Notes under the pieces: model-generated
What the model was told of the DNA's origin: nothing
The model's input: the letters and a program-made list of their open reading frames with translations, nothing else
Databases searched by the model: none
Made by a program: the position numbers and the translations under genes
Part shown: piece after piece, positions 1-9,308 of the stretch
Layout: each line of letters starts with the position of its first letter
How positions within the stretch are numbered: the stretch's first letter is position 1
Assembly (NCBI GenBank): GCA_003281585.1
Contig: QCBN01000006.1
Coordinates: 1-57,190 of the forward strand
DNA from: Prochlorococcus sp. AG-347-I15
GTDB taxonomy: Bacteria > Cyanobacteriota > Cyanobacteriia > PCC-6307 > Cyanobiaceae
Reading direction: 5' to 3'
Length of the DNA stretch: 57,190 nt

Positions 1-2
1 AA

Positions 3-1016
3 AATATATTTCAAAACTCTGAAAAAAAATTTACTCAAGATTTTATTAAGATAAATAAAAAAATTTATGCACGCCACCGAGTAAAACCTTTTGAAATTGA
101 AATATGGAAAAGCAAAAAAACAAATGATGATAAAGAACTAATAATTTTTATGCCAGGCCTTGGAGGCGAAATTAATAATTTCAAATGGATAGGTAACGAA
201 TTGACTAAAAGAGGGTGGCCAATAGCATTCATAAATCATAGAGGAAGTAATTTAAAAACAGTCAATGATGTACTCGAGAAAGGGGAATCAATTCCAGGAA
301 GTGCAGACTTTTTCTTATATAGAATTAAAGATTTAGATGCTGTATTAAAAGCACATGAGAATGGGGAATTTGGTTTGCCAAATAATTCTTATATCTTAAT
401 GGGTCATTCACTTGGTGCTTTAATAGCATTTTTATATGAGGGTAACAAGCCAACTGATCAACTTGAGGACAGATGTGATTCGGCATTAGAAGATTTTGCA
501 GTAACTAATTTATCAAAACTACTTCAATGTCAATTAAGCGAAATACCATTCCCTGAGAAAAATAATGCATATAAAGCAAGTGCGATAATAGGTTTTAATT
601 CCTTTGGCAGTTTAGTATGGCCAAAAGAAAGTGGTGCTGGTATTAAAATACCAACTCTTCTTATAGGAGGAACATATGATTTTATTACTCCATTAATGAA
701 TGAACAATTTGAGGTTTTTTCTGCACTAAATAATCCATCAAATAGGTTTCTAATTATTGAAGGGGCAAGTCATTTCTCTCCAATTAGAATTAATAATAGT
801 TTTGAAGAAGAAAATAATAATGTCTTCAAAATAAGTGAATATTTTATAGGTTCAGATCCAATATTAGTACAAGATTTATCTGCTAAATTTATAGTCAAAT
901 TTTTAGAAAATATTAAGAACCAAGAAGTGCCTACAGTAATTAAAAACCAAAGAGATTTGGGACTTGATTTTCATTTTTTAGATATTAAAACTGTAAAAGA
1001 ACTTTCAAAAAATTAG
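3..1016 (+). CDS. Alpha/beta hydrolase, 5' end outside window
   Basis: The reading frame is open to the left edge, so the start codon lies outside the window; the first internal ATG is at 150, but in-frame coding sequence upstream of it looks genuine. The protein is a serine hydrolase of the alpha/beta fold. The nucleophile elbow GHSLG is at 402-416, followed by the segment GGTYDF with a likely catalytic Asp and GASHFSP with a likely catalytic His. The order Ser-Asp-His is as expected for the family. It resembles the dienelactone-hydrolase or PAF-acetylhydrolase-like branch, but the substrate cannot be read from sequence. Its stop overlaps by 4 bases the stop of the convergent ABC permease gene. 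Confidence 0.8.
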   Translation, partial: NIFQNSEKKFTQDFIKINKKIYARHRVKPFEIEIWKSKKTNDDKELIIFMPGLGGEINNFKWIGNELTKRGWPIAFINHRGSNLKTVNDVLEKGESIPGSADFFLYRIKDLDAVLKAHENGEFGLPNNSYILMGHSLGALIAFLYEGNKPTDQLEDRCDSALEDFAVTNLSKLLQCQLSEIPFPEKNNAYKASAIIGFNSFGSLVWPKESGAGIKIPTLLIGGTYDFITPLMNEQFEVFSALNNPSNRFLIIEGASHFSPIRINNSFEEENNNVFKISEYFIGSDPILVQDLSAKFIVKFLENIKNQEVPTVIKNQRDLGLDFHFLDIKTVKELSKN

Positions 1017-2038
1017 TACTCTATTCGTGGGTCTAAATACGCGATTAAAATATCTATAAATAGATTTAAAGAAACTATGAGCATAGAAGTAAAAATTACA
1101 ATGCCTTGAACCAAGGTATAGTCTCTCTGAGAAATTGCTTCATGTAATCTTAAAGCAATACCTGGCCATGAAAAAGTTACTTCGAACAATAAGGCGCCTC
1201 CAGCTAATGATGCCATAGTCAAGCCAGAAATAGTGACAATTGGCAATAGTGCATTAGGCAATGCATGATTTAAAAATATTTTTTCCCTCGATATCCCTCT
1301 ACATAAAGCAGCATTTACATAATCACTTTTTAATGACTTATCCAAATTTACTCTAAAAGAGCGACTGAATATACCACTCAAAAGAAAGCCTAGTGTAATA
1401 GAAGGAAGTGCGAGATGATAAAGGCTATCTTTCAAAGAAATAATATTATTTGAAAGAATACTATCTAAAACTAGAAAACCTGTAATTTGAGGTTTTTGCT
1501 GAAATATTGGAAATCTACCTCCAATTGGGGAAATATTTAAAAACACAGAAAAAAATAATTGCGCTAACATCGCACCCCAAAAAGGAGGGATAGCATATGT
1601 GGCAATTCCTAATATTCTCGAAATATAATCAGTCTTTTTACCTCTATTTCTCAAGCCAATTAATCCCAATGGGAATCCTATTATTGTGGCACTTAATATT
1701 GAAAAAAATCCAAGCTCAATACTCGCAGGCAAGGACTTAAGAATAATATTTAGGACTGGCTCTTGAGTACTAAGAGATTGGCCAAAATCTAAGTGCAATA
1801 TATTTTTAATATATGAAAAATATTGATTTATTAAAGGTTCATTTAGCCCCAATTTATTTCTTAGAAATTCCCTTGAAACCTCATCGGCACCAGATCCAAG
1901 TATGGCATCGACAGGGTCGCCAGGAGCAACTCTTAATAAAATAAATACTAAAGAAGAAATTATCCATAACATTATTGGTATAAACAAAATTTTTAATAAG
2001 GAGTAATTTAGTAGTTTATTTAAATTTCTACTCATCAA
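1013..2038 (-). CDS. ABC transporter permease, DppB/OppB family
   Basis: Inner-membrane permease of a peptide/nickel-type ABC importer. The 341-residue length and layout fit DppB: an N-terminal membrane helix, then the conserved LRVAPGDPVDAILG segment, then five further hydrophobic helices. The cytoplasmic loop that contacts the ATPase is visible near the C-terminal third (CRGISREKIFLNHALPNA). The gene starts inside the end of the upstream binding-protein gene (11-base overlap), so the two are surely translated from one transcript. The second permease (DppC) and the ATPases are not nearby and must lie elsewhere if the importer is complete. Substrate unknown; peptides are the default guess. 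Confidence 0.9.
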   Translation of the reverse strand: MMSRNLNKLLNYSLLKILFIPIMLWIISSLVFILLRVAPGDPVDAILGSGADEVSREFLRNKLGLNEPLINQYFSYIKNILHLDFGQSLSTQEPVLNIILKSLPASIELGFFSILSATIIGFPLGLIGLRNRGKKTDYISRILGIATYAIPPFWGAMLAQLFFSVFLNISPIGGRFPIFQQKPQITGFLVLDSILSNNIISLKDSLYHLALPSITLGFLLSGIFSRSFRVNLDKSLKSDYVNAALCRGISREKIFLNHALPNALLPIVTISGLTMASLAGGALLFEVTFSWPGIALRLHEAISQRDYTLVQGIVIFTSMLIVSLNLFIDILIAYLDPRIEY

Positions 2039-3599
2039 TTAACTTAAGATCACTCAATGAAATTATTCCTGCACCATTAAAAATAGGTTTCGATATTTTA
2101 TTCTGAGACCATGCTTTTTGAGAGGATATCCAAATAGGAATATAAGGGATTGAATTTGCTGCTATTTTTTCAATTTCATCAAGTTTTTCTATTCTTTTAA
2201 TTCCACTTATTTTTTCACTCTCAAGAAATAAAGTTTCAACTTTATTAGATCCCCAAAAACTACCGCTGTAAACTGATTCGCCTTTTTTACATATGTCATC
2301 AACTATTTCATTACAACTTAAAAGAGGGGTGAGATAGGCTTCTGGATCTGAATAAGCTCCAGTCCAATCGAGAATAACTGCTGTATAAATTCCTGAACTT
2401 AGATTCTTATAAACTGTTGTAGATTCAACCCCATTGAGTTCAATATCAATACAATCTTTCAAAGAATTTTTAATTTCTTCCTGCCATGTCAGGGCAATAA
2501 GCTTATCAGCTGGCACATTCGATCTATAAGTAAGAGGTATTTTCAGAATATTTCCATTACAATAATTTTCTTTTTGCAATAACCTTCTCGCTTCTAAATA
2601 GTCATATTTAGGCCACAATTCTTGATTATCTTTTTTTAATATCGGAGGAATTATTGATCTTGATGGCTTTCTTAATCCATAACTAACTTTTTTACTAATT
2701 AATTTTCTATTAAGACTTTTCGCTAAAGCGAGTCTTAAATTAAGATTATTTAAAGGATAAGTACTGGTTCTAAGGCTTATAAAACTTAATTCAGTAAAAG
2801 GACTATTACCTTCTTTAAACTGTTTATTTTTGCTTAAATTACTTAGACTTTTTCTCTGACTATCATCAATTGAATTTGATAATAGTACGTCAATTTGTTT
2901 ACTTTTTAAAGCCCCAAAAAGAGAAGATGAATTTGAATATCCCACAAAACTAATACCCTTATTTAGAGCCTTTTCACCCCAATAGTTCAAATTTGGTTCA
3001 ATTAATTGGACTTCATTAGAAAAACTTTTCAGGACGTACTTGCCAGTACCAACGAATTCTTCATTTAAAAACTTATCAGAATATTGTTTATAAAATGTCG
3101 GAGATATTGGAGTTAAATTTACTGATGTAAGTAATCCATTTAAAGAACTTGACGGTTTATTTAAATTTATAATAACTGAATATTCACTTGGGGTTTCTAT
3201 TGATTTAATCTTATTTCCTAAAATGTAATTCATAGTTCCAATTCTTTTAAATCTATCAAAAGTAAACTTTATTGCATTTGAATTTAGTGAAGTTCCATCA
3301 TGAAAAAAAACATTCTTTCTTAAATTGATGGTTATTTGAAGTCTATCCTTTGAAATAATTGGCATCCCTGATGCCAATTCAGGCATTAATTCTCCTTTGG
3401 AATTTAATTCATATAATGTGTCTCCCAGAGAACTGATTAATTGAATTGCTTTAAGAGTATTAGCTCTAGCTGGATCTAGAGATTCAATTTTTCCAGAACT
3501 TGCTACTATGATTTTTTTAGATATTCTTTTTGAGCCGCAAGAATTCTGCAAAAAAGAAATTAAAATAATAAATATTGATAAAAAAACTTTTTTTTTCAT
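2028..3599 (-). CDS. ABC transporter substrate-binding protein, SBP_bac_5 family
   Basis: Periplasmic solute-binding protein of the peptide/nickel family, 523 residues, the usual length. An N-terminal hydrophobic signal ends at a Cys (segment SFLQNSCGS, about residue 21), suggesting a lipoprotein, although the lipobox is not canonical. Family hallmarks include the early stretch SLDPARANTLKA, the LxxGMP-type segment (ELASGMPIISKDRL) and FHDGTSLNSNAIKFTFDR, which is typical of DppA/OppA-like proteins. It overlaps the permease gene downstream and lies 17 bases after a small unknown gene. The ligand cannot be predicted. Confidence 0.9.
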   Translation of the reverse strand: MKKKVFLSIFIILISFLQNSCGSKRISKKIIVASSGKIESLDPARANTLKAIQLISSLGDTLYELNSKGELMPELASGMPIISKDRLQITINLRKNVFFHDGTSLNSNAIKFTFDRFKRIGTMNYILGNKIKSIETPSEYSVIINLNKPSSSLNGLLTSVNLTPISPTFYKQYSDKFLNEEFVGTGKYVLKSFSNEVQLIEPNLNYWGEKALNKGISFVGYSNSSSLFGALKSKQIDVLLSNSIDDSQRKSLSNLSKNKQFKEGNSPFTELSFISLRTSTYPLNNLNLRLALAKSLNRKLISKKVSYGLRKPSRSIIPPILKKDNQELWPKYDYLEARRLLQKENYCNGNILKIPLTYRSNVPADKLIALTWQEEIKNSLKDCIDIELNGVESTTVYKNLSSGIYTAVILDWTGAYSDPEAYLTPLLSCNEIVDDICKKGESVYSGSFWGSNKVETLFLESEKISGIKRIEKLDEIEKIAANSIPYIPIWISSQKAWSQNKISKPIFNGAGIISLSDLKLIDE

Positions 3600-3616
3600 G
3601 TTTCTTAAGTAGTTAA

Positions 3617-3889
3617 TTATTCTGTAGAATTATTTGAACAGAAAATTTGCATAGTTATATGACTTATTTCTAAAGGAAATGTTTTTTTAGAATTACAGGC
3701 AAAAGGCCACTCTCTCACCCAACAAATTTTTTTACTTATATTTATTCCAATTACTTGAAAAGTCTTGTTACTATTCTTAATTTTTACACAAGCACCTTTA
3801 TAAAGGTTTTCAGAAGAAATTAAATTACCATTTTCATGTTTGTTGTGTAATAGTCTAGAGTGAATCATTAATGTGCTTAAACCAAACAC
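3617..3889 (-). CDS. Small conserved-looking unknown protein
   Basis: A 90-residue protein I do not recognise. It lies between hom (49 bases upstream) and the binding-protein gene (17 bases downstream) on the same strand, which fits an operon and supports it being real. The middle part (YKGACVKIKNSNKTFQVIGI) reads like a small beta-barrel, with alternating hydrophobic residues, and there are three Cys and several His. No signal peptide is visible. An in-frame Met at residue 8 (MIHSR) is an alternative start. No function is assigned. Confidence 0.6.
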   Translation of the reverse strand: MFGLSTLMIHSRLLHNKHENGNLISSENLYKGACVKIKNSNKTFQVIGINISKKICWVREWPFACNSKKTFPLEISHITMQIFCSNNSTE

Positions 3890-3938
3890 TTACTTTCTTC
3901 GGTTTAACAGGCTATAAAGAAATTTGCAAACTTTTTTT

Positions 3939-5240
3939 TTAAATACAACTTAATTGACTTGCAATAATTTTGACTTCATTTAGCGAATTTATTTCATCTT
4001 TCGATTTCTCAAAATCTCCATTATTCACTTCATGAGTAATAACGACAATTTCAGCTTTGTCCTCACTTGCATCTAGTTGAACAATTGATTCAATTGATAC
4101 ATTATTCTTTCCAAAAATATCTCCAATTTTTCCTATAACACCTGGACTATCAAGACAAATAATTCTAAGGTAATTTTTTTTATTTATTTGTGAAGATTCT
4201 ATAATGTGACAGTTTCTCCAGAAATCAAAAGATAATAATGGATCGATTGAATTATTATTTTTTACTGAGGCGGCATGAAGATTTAATATATCTGATACTA
4301 CTGATGCAGCAGTTGGACCACTCCCTGCACCTGGACCATACAACATTATCTCTCCAAGAGGATCAGCCTCTATCAATAAGGCATTATTAACTCCCTTAAC
4401 TGTTGCCAATGGATGAGATTTTGGTATCAAAGAGGGGCCTACCCAAATATTTAAAGCAAGTGAATCATTATTATTAATTAGTCCCCTTTCAGAGAGCGCT
4501 AAAAGTTTTATTTCAAATCCTAATTTATTGGCGTATTCGATATCCTTGAGATTTATTTTACTAATGCCCTCAGAATGAATATCCTCTCTTTTGATTTTCC
4601 CTCCAAATGCAAGTTCACTAAGAATTGAAATCTTATCAGTAGCATCATGGCCCTCCACATCTGCAGTTGGATCAAATTCTGCATACCCAAGACTTTGGGC
4701 CAGTTTTAAAGTTTCCTCATAATCAGCTTTTTCATTTGTCATTTTTGAAAGAATAAAGTTTGTTGTGCCATTTATTATCCCAAGCATTTTTTTTATGCTG
4801 TTACTTTTTAATGATCTTTTTAAGGGTTCAATTATAGGAATCCCCCCGCAAACTGCCGCCTCTGACAATATATAAACTCCTTCTTTAGATGCAGTTTTGT
4901 ATATTTCTTCTCCATATCTTGCAATGACTGCTTTATTTGCGGTAACAACAGATTTACCTAGTTTTAATGATTGCAGAATAATATCTTTCGCTAAATCAAC
5001 CCCACCCATTACTTCAACAACTACATCTATGGAGGGGTCATGAATTAATTTAAATGGATCATCAGTTAATAAATTATTATCCAGCTCAATATCCCTTTTT
5101 TTGTTAAGATCTTTAACTGCTATTTTTGCAATTTCTATTTCTTTTAGAATTGGATGAGAATCAACTTCAGAACTTAATATTTTATATATCCCTGAACCTA
5201 CGGTTCCAAAACCTACAATCCCAATTTTGCATTTTCTCAT
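3939..5240 (-). CDS. hom: Homoserine dehydrogenase
   Basis: Reduces aspartate semialdehyde to homoserine, the branch point to threonine, methionine and isoleucine. The 433 residues contain an N-terminal Rossmann NAD(P)-binding motif (GIVGFGTVGSG), the central catalytic region with EAAVCGGIPII, GIINGTTNFIL and the segment around EFDPTADVEGHDATDK, and a C-terminal ACT regulatory domain (LDSPGVIGKIGDIF). The ACT domain suggests feedback control by threonine, as in other monofunctional bacterial enzymes. It sits downstream of sufE on the same strand with a 44-base gap. Confidence 0.96.
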   Translation of the reverse strand: MRKCKIGIVGFGTVGSGIYKILSSEVDSHPILKEIEIAKIAVKDLNKKRDIELDNNLLTDDPFKLIHDPSIDVVVEVMGGVDLAKDIILQSLKLGKSVVTANKAVIARYGEEIYKTASKEGVYILSEAAVCGGIPIIEPLKRSLKSNSIKKMLGIINGTTNFILSKMTNEKADYEETLKLAQSLGYAEFDPTADVEGHDATDKISILSELAFGGKIKREDIHSEGISKINLKDIEYANKLGFEIKLLALSERGLINNNDSLALNIWVGPSLIPKSHPLATVKGVNNALLIEADPLGEIMLYGPGAGSGPTAASVVSDILNLHAASVKNNNSIDPLLSFDFWRNCHIIESSQINKKNYLRIICLDSPGVIGKIGDIFGKNNVSIESIVQLDASEDKAEIVVITHEVNNGDFEKSKDEINSLNEVKIIASQLSCI

Positions 5241-5284
5241 TTTTTATTTCTTTTGACTTTGAGTTTAATTTTATATTATTAGGC

Positions 5285-5704
5285 CTACAAAAATTCATTT
5301 GCTTGAGACTGCATTTTCAACAATATGTTTAAAAAACCATTTGAACGAGAAGGAGTTAAGCTTGATCTCAAACCAGTATCTTCAATAAATTTCCTATCTA
5401 TTTTAACAACCTCATTAGGTGTTAATTCATTTAAGCCAGTAATTAAAAATGCTAATAAACCCTTGGTTATTAGAGCATCAGAATATCCTTCCCAAAATAA
5501 TTTACCGCCTTTAATATTTGCCTTAACAAAAACTTCTGAAACGCATCCCTTAACTTTATTTTCTTCAACAAGGATTTCATTATCTGGTTCTTTTAATTTT
5601 TTCCCTAACCACAAAATGTATTCATATTTTCTTTTTGGATCTTCTGATTTCTTCAACTTTTCTACTAATTTTGATAAATTAATGTATTTTTCCTGATTTT
5701 CCAT
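5285..5704 (-). CDS. sufE: SufE-family sulfur acceptor protein
   Basis: Accepts persulfide sulfur from the cysteine desulfurase SufS and passes it to the SUF iron-sulfur assembly scaffold. The 139-residue length is standard. The conserved active-site Cys lies in the motif VKGCVSEV, and the preceding WLGKKLK segment is also typical. In photosynthetic cells this supplies clusters for photosystem I and ferredoxin. No sufS or sufBCD genes are in the window. A long open frame on the opposite strand is an antisense shadow. Confidence 0.93.
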   Translation of the reverse strand: MENQEKYINLSKLVEKLKKSEDPKRKYEYILWLGKKLKEPDNEILVEENKVKGCVSEVFVKANIKGGKLFWEGYSDALITKGLLAFLITGLNELTPNEVVKIDRKFIEDTGLRSSLTPSRSNGFLNILLKMQSQANEFL

Positions 5705-5744
5705 TTTTTAAAAACTATAAATTAATCTCTTAATCAGTTCTCTA

Positions 5745-6302
5745 TTATACAAATATTTCTTTTTCTGTGATGAAGCCTGTCAACGGAATATCCCAAACAG
5801 CTTTAGTTAATGGAATAGTACTTACGCAATTAGAAGCTAATACTCCAAAGCATGGAACATTACTCCAATTTTTATCTCTTCTTAATTTATCAAAATAACC
5901 TCCTCCATATCCCAATCTTATTAAATTTTTATCCACTGAAAGACATGGAACTAATATAATACTTATCTGCTCATAACTTAATGGGAAAGAATTAATTGGA
6001 CTTAGTATCCCCTCAGAGTCTTTGTTAAGAGGTTTTTCATCCCATGGATAAAATAACAACTCTTTTTTATCATTACATCTGGGCAATGCCAAAGAATATT
6101 TTTCCTTAAGACTTCTTATATCAACTTCATTTTTAAGCGGCCAATATATTGCTATGTAACCAATATTTTTATATTCTCTCAAATATGATTTAACAAACAA
6201 TTTTACATTCTTTTCAACATTTTCGATTTGATTGAGGGAAATATAATCTCTAAGTTTTCTAAACTTATTTCTTTCCAATTTCTTTTTTTCACTTATATTC
6301 AT
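5745..6302 (-). CDS. 5-formyltetrahydrofolate cyclo-ligase
   Basis: Converts 5-formyl-THF to 5,10-methenyl-THF using ATP, returning the stored folate to one-carbon metabolism. The 185 residues carry the N-terminal basic helix (KKKLERNKFRKLRD) and the family signature LVPCLSVDKNLIRLGYGGGYFDK, whose Gly-rich loop binds ATP phosphate. The gene lies 9 bases after ruvC and 40 bases before sufE, on the same strand. folD, another gene of the same one-carbon pathway, is at 21.8 kb. Confidence 0.92.
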   Translation of the reverse strand: MNISEKKKLERNKFRKLRDYISLNQIENVEKNVKLFVKSYLREYKNIGYIAIYWPLKNEVDIRSLKEKYSLALPRCNDKKELLFYPWDEKPLNKDSEGILSPINSFPLSYEQISIILVPCLSVDKNLIRLGYGGGYFDKLRRDKNWSNVPCFGVLASNCVSTIPLTKAVWDIPLTGFITEKEIFV

Positions 6303-6311
6303 ATCTAATCT

Positions 6312-6785
6312 TCAGTTGAAACCTTCTTCATTTAGTTTTGTAAGTGCTATGGCCAATGCATCCGCTGAATCATCAGGTTTTGGAGGTTTATTAAGTTTTA
6401 AGTTGTACATAACAGCATCTAAAACTTCTTTCTTAGAGGCATTTCCAGAACCTGCAATAGTTAATTTTATCTGCGCAGGGGAATATTCACTAACTTGAAT
6501 TTCTTTAGAGGCCAATACCATCATAATCACTCCTCTAGCTTGTACCACACTAATAGTAGTGCTTGATCTATAAAAGAAAAATTTTTCTACCGCTGCTACA
6601 TTTGGATTCCAATGATTTATTAATTCATTAAGATCTCTGAAAATCTCATAAAGCCTATCTCCTTCTTTTTTATCTTTACCTGTCTCAATAACGCCACAAT
6701 CTAGCAATATCTTTTTTTCATTATCTATTTCTATAATTCCATAACCAACTCTAGCTAATCCAGGATCAATCCCAATTATTCTCAC
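6312..6785 (-). CDS. ruvC: Holliday junction resolvase RuvC
   Basis: Endonuclease that cuts Holliday junctions at the end of homologous recombination, working with RuvAB. The 157 residues begin with [16 protein letters not shown], which contains the first catalytic Asp (D7). The acidic residues in AAVEKFFF and in the C-terminal [11 protein letters not shown] complete the RNase H-fold active site. The gene is 5 bases downstream of chlI and probably cotranscribed with it. Confidence 0.95.
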   Translation of the reverse strand: MRIIGIDPGLARVGYGIIEIDNEKKILLDCGVIETGKDKKEGDRLYEIFRDLNELINHWNPNVAAVEKFFFYRSSTTISVVQARGVIMMVLASKEIQVSEYSPAQIKLTIAGSGNASKKEVLDAVMYNLKLNKPPKPDDSADALAIALTKLNEEGFN

Positions 6786-6790
6786 TGAAA

Positions 6791-7879
6791 TTAAGCTTCT
6801 GCAGACAATTGAAATTTGGAAAGATTATCTTTTTCATCTAAATCAAATACTTTACAAAAGGCTTGAATAACTCTTTCACCTGAATCAACTTGCTCTAGAG
6901 GATCTTTTCTTAGTCTATGTCTTAAAGAACAAGAAATAACTCTTGCTATGTCATCTTCTTGGACTTCAGTTCTGCCCTCAAAAGCTGCAATTGCCCTCGC
7001 CGATCGATTGGTAACAATATCTCCACGTAAACCATCAACATCAAGTTCTCCGCAGATTGCTGAAATATTTAATCTGAGATCATCGTCCATTTGTACAGAG
7101 TTTAAGATTTCTTGAGCTTTAATAACTTTTTGTTGGAGTTCATTCTGCTGTTTCTCAACATTCAATGAAAACTCATCAGGGTTGTCGTCAAAAGAAGTTC
7201 GTTGATCTACCACTTGAACTCTTAATTCAGCATCTCTAACTGTCTTTACCTCAACGCTCATTCCAAACCTATCCAATAGCTGAGGCCTTAATTCACCCTC
7301 TTCTGGATTCCCTGAACCAATAAGAACAAACCTCGCAGGATGTCGAACTGAAACTCCCTCCCTCTCAACTGTATTCCATCCGGAAGCAGCCGAGTCTAAA
7401 AGTACATCTACAAGATGATCATCAAGCAAATTCACTTCATCTACATATAGTAAACCTCTATTAGCTTTTGCCAATAATCCGGGTTCAAATGCCTTAACAC
7501 CTTCACTCAAAGCCTTCTCTATATCGATAGTTCCACAAAGCCTGTCTTCAGTAGCTCCTAAAGGTAAATCAACCATAGGTACTTGTTTTTGAATACTCTC
7601 TAGATTTTCTCCTAGAACAATTCTTTCCAAAACTTCTTTACTCTGCAAGTCAGGATCAACTAAAGAACTATTATAGGGATCATCTTTAACAACTTCTATT
7701 GCTGGCAACAAATCAGCTAAGGCTCTAATAGTAGTGGACTTTCCTGTCCCTCTATCACCCATTATCATCACTCCTCCAATTCTTGGATCAATAACATTTA
7801 ATAAAAGTGCTAATTTCATTTCTTCCTGTCCAATTACAGCAGTAAAAGGAAAAACTCTTCTTTTTTTTGTTGTATTCAC
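6791..7879 (-). CDS. chlI: Magnesium chelatase ATPase subunit ChlI
   Basis: AAA+ motor of the Mg-chelatase (ChlI-ChlD-ChlH) that inserts Mg into protoporphyrin IX, the first committed step of chlorophyll synthesis. The 362 residues contain the Walker A motif GDRGTGKST at about 41-49, the ChlI-specific region [18 protein letters not shown], the Walker B segment [13 protein letters not shown], and the arginine-finger region near [26 protein letters not shown] 121-base leader separates it from the TrmJ-like gene and could hold its own promoter. Confidence 0.97.
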   Translation of the reverse strand: MNTTKKRRVFPFTAVIGQEEMKLALLLNVIDPRIGGVMIMGDRGTGKSTTIRALADLLPAIEVVKDDPYNSSLVDPDLQSKEVLERIVLGENLESIQKQVPMVDLPLGATEDRLCGTIDIEKALSEGVKAFEPGLLAKANRGLLYVDEVNLLDDHLVDVLLDSAASGWNTVEREGVSVRHPARFVLIGSGNPEEGELRPQLLDRFGMSVEVKTVRDAELRVQVVDQRTSFDDNPDEFSLNVEKQQNELQQKVIKAQEILNSVQMDDDLRLNISAICGELDVDGLRGDIVTNRSARAIAAFEGRTEVQEDDIARVISCSLRHRLRKDPLEQVDSGERVIQAFCKVFDLDEKDNLSKFQLSAEA

Positions 7880-8000
7880 AATTTTAATTTTCTTAAATAT
7901 TCAAATAATCAATAGATGTTACTTCAGAAAATGTTTTTAGTAAATATCTCTATTAAATTTAAACTTCTGAAAGTAAAAGTCTAATTTAATTAATAAGTCC

Positions 8001-8750
8001 CTAATTCTTTTTTGAATTATTCAAAAACCAATTTATTTGATGAATAATTCCTCTTAAAACATTTATTTCGTGCATTGATGTATTTGCCCTTAAAATATAA
8101 TTTTTAAATTTACTTACCTTAGCCTTTGAGGTATGTTTTAAAAGATAACCAACCCTCAGCAGCATTTCTTCTATCTCTACAAATGAATCATGTATTTGTT
8201 TTGATGATGCAAGATTAAAAACTTCTAATTCTTTATTAAAATTTCGTTTATGAGGCTTATTTAATTCATATAAAACTATTGAAACTGCGTGAGAAAGATT
8301 TAAAGAAGGATTATTTTGAGAAGTAGGGATATTAAAAGTTTTATTTGCCAAAAGTAATTCACTATTAGTTAAACCTCTATCTTCTCTTCCAAATATAACT
8401 GCTAAGTTCTTTATCTTTTTAAAAGATAAAGTCCAATTTAATATATCTTCAGAAGTTTCAAAAAATGAATTTTTACTTATATCAATCCTTCCACAAGATG
8501 CGAGAACTAAATCGCAATCAAAAATTGCTTTTTCAAGATTATCAAATATCTTACAATGATCAAGAAATCTTTGACCTTTGAGTGCCATTTTTTTTGCTTC
8601 TAAAGAGAAAATATCGCATTTTGGAGAAACAATTCTTAATTCATCAACATCAAAGTTGGAGCATAATCTGGCAACACTTCCAACATTTAAAGGTCCCTTT
8701 GGTTCAACTAATATTACCTTTAAATTAGAAAAATTTTTCTCCAAAATCAT
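8001..8750 (-). CDS. RNA 2'-O-methyltransferase, TrmH/SpoU superfamily (TrmJ-like)
   Basis: SAM-dependent RNA ribose methyltransferase with the SPOUT knot. The 249 residues contain motif 1 (VEPKGPLNVGSVARLC), motif 2 (AVIFGREDRGLTNSEL) and motif 3 (IPTSQNNPSLNLSHAVSIVLYEL). The extra helical C-terminus and overall layout fit the TrmJ group, which methylates position 32 of certain tRNAs; the substrate here is inferred. The start codon overlaps the cytM stop in an ATGA arrangement, so the two are translationally coupled. Confidence 0.9.
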   Translation of the reverse strand: MILEKNFSNLKVILVEPKGPLNVGSVARLCSNFDVDELRIVSPKCDIFSLEAKKMALKGQRFLDHCKIFDNLEKAIFDCDLVLASCGRIDISKNSFFETSEDILNWTLSFKKIKNLAVIFGREDRGLTNSELLLANKTFNIPTSQNNPSLNLSHAVSIVLYELNKPHKRNFNKELEVFNLASSKQIHDSFVEIEEMLLRVGYLLKHTSKAKVSKFKNYILRANTSMHEINVLRGIIHQINWFLNNSKKN

Positions 8751-9133
8751 TCAAGGCTATGAAGATATTTTAATAAATTGGACATATTTACAGGGTCAAT
8801 TTCAAAACTTGGCATAGGAGGGGTAAGGCCACCAGTAACTTGTTTGATTATCTCTTTATCATTCAAACGTTTAGTTATTGAATGTAAGTCTGGTCCAACT
8901 AATCCTCTTGCTGTAATTCCATGACATCCAACACAATTTACCTTAAAAAGAGCATCTCCTTCTTTAGCAGAGCCATTAAGATCAAGAGTTTCAATAATAT
9001 ATTTATTATTTTCGTACTTATTTACGAAAAGTATTAAAAAACATATCAATAAAACCACAAAAACAATAAACAAAACTTTAAAGAATTCTCTCTTAAAGTT
9101 CCTTTCTGCTGCAGATGATGAAGATGTTGACAC
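8747..9133 (-). CDS. cytM: Membrane-anchored cytochrome c, cytochrome cM type
   Basis: Small class I cytochrome c tethered by one N-terminal membrane helix. From the GTG at 9133, the protein has 128 residues: a short hydrophilic N-terminus, a helix at about 18-37, the haem site CVGCH at 67-71 and a likely axial Met in [10 protein letters not shown] (M107). I chose the GTG because it removes a hydrophobic leader and leaves 55 bases for the divergent petG promoter; an upstream ATG at 9184 is in frame and would give 145 residues. CytM is thought to modulate photosynthetic or respiratory electron flow under stress. Confidence 0.85.
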   Translation of the reverse strand: MSTSSSSAAERNFKREFFKVLFIVFVVLLICFLILFVNKYENNKYIIETLDLNGSAKEGDALFKVNCVGCHGITARGLVGPDLHSITKRLNDKEIIKQVTGGLTPPMPSFEIDPVNMSNLLKYLHSLE

Positions 9134-9188
9134 AAAAAATAGTCTACATGTAACAATTGTGTATAAGAAATTCAAAAAAGGCAAAAAA

Positions 9189-9308
9189 ATGATCGAGCCT
9201 CTTCTATGTGGAATTGTTTTAGGGTTGGTTCCAATAACTCTTCTTGGATTATTCGTAAGCGCTTGGAATCAATATAGAAGGGGTTCAGGCATGTTGGACG
9301 TTGATTAA
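9189..9308 (+). CDS. petG: Cytochrome b6f complex subunit PetG
   Basis: A 39-residue single-helix subunit that stabilises the cytochrome b6f complex in the thylakoid membrane. It begins [15 protein letters not shown] and ends with the basic, Gly-containing tail WNQYRRGSG, which is the PetG pattern. The ATG is at 9189 and the TAA ends at 9308. It is transcribed divergently from cytM, and its last 24 bases overlap the 3' end of the convergent rsmD gene. It is easily missed because of its size. Confidence 0.95.
   Translation: MIEPLLCGIVLGLVPITLLGLFVSAWNQYRRGSGMLDVD

Noticed and set aside
5325..5696. 123-codon plus-strand frame inside sufE
   Set aside because: Antisense shadow of sufE, whose sequence matches its family throughout.
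7919..7976. Inverted repeat (TTACTTCAGAA with TTCTGAAAGTAA) in the chlI leader
   Set aside because: One bulge, a loop of about 35 bases and AT-rich arms; could be chance. No riboswitch pattern recognised.
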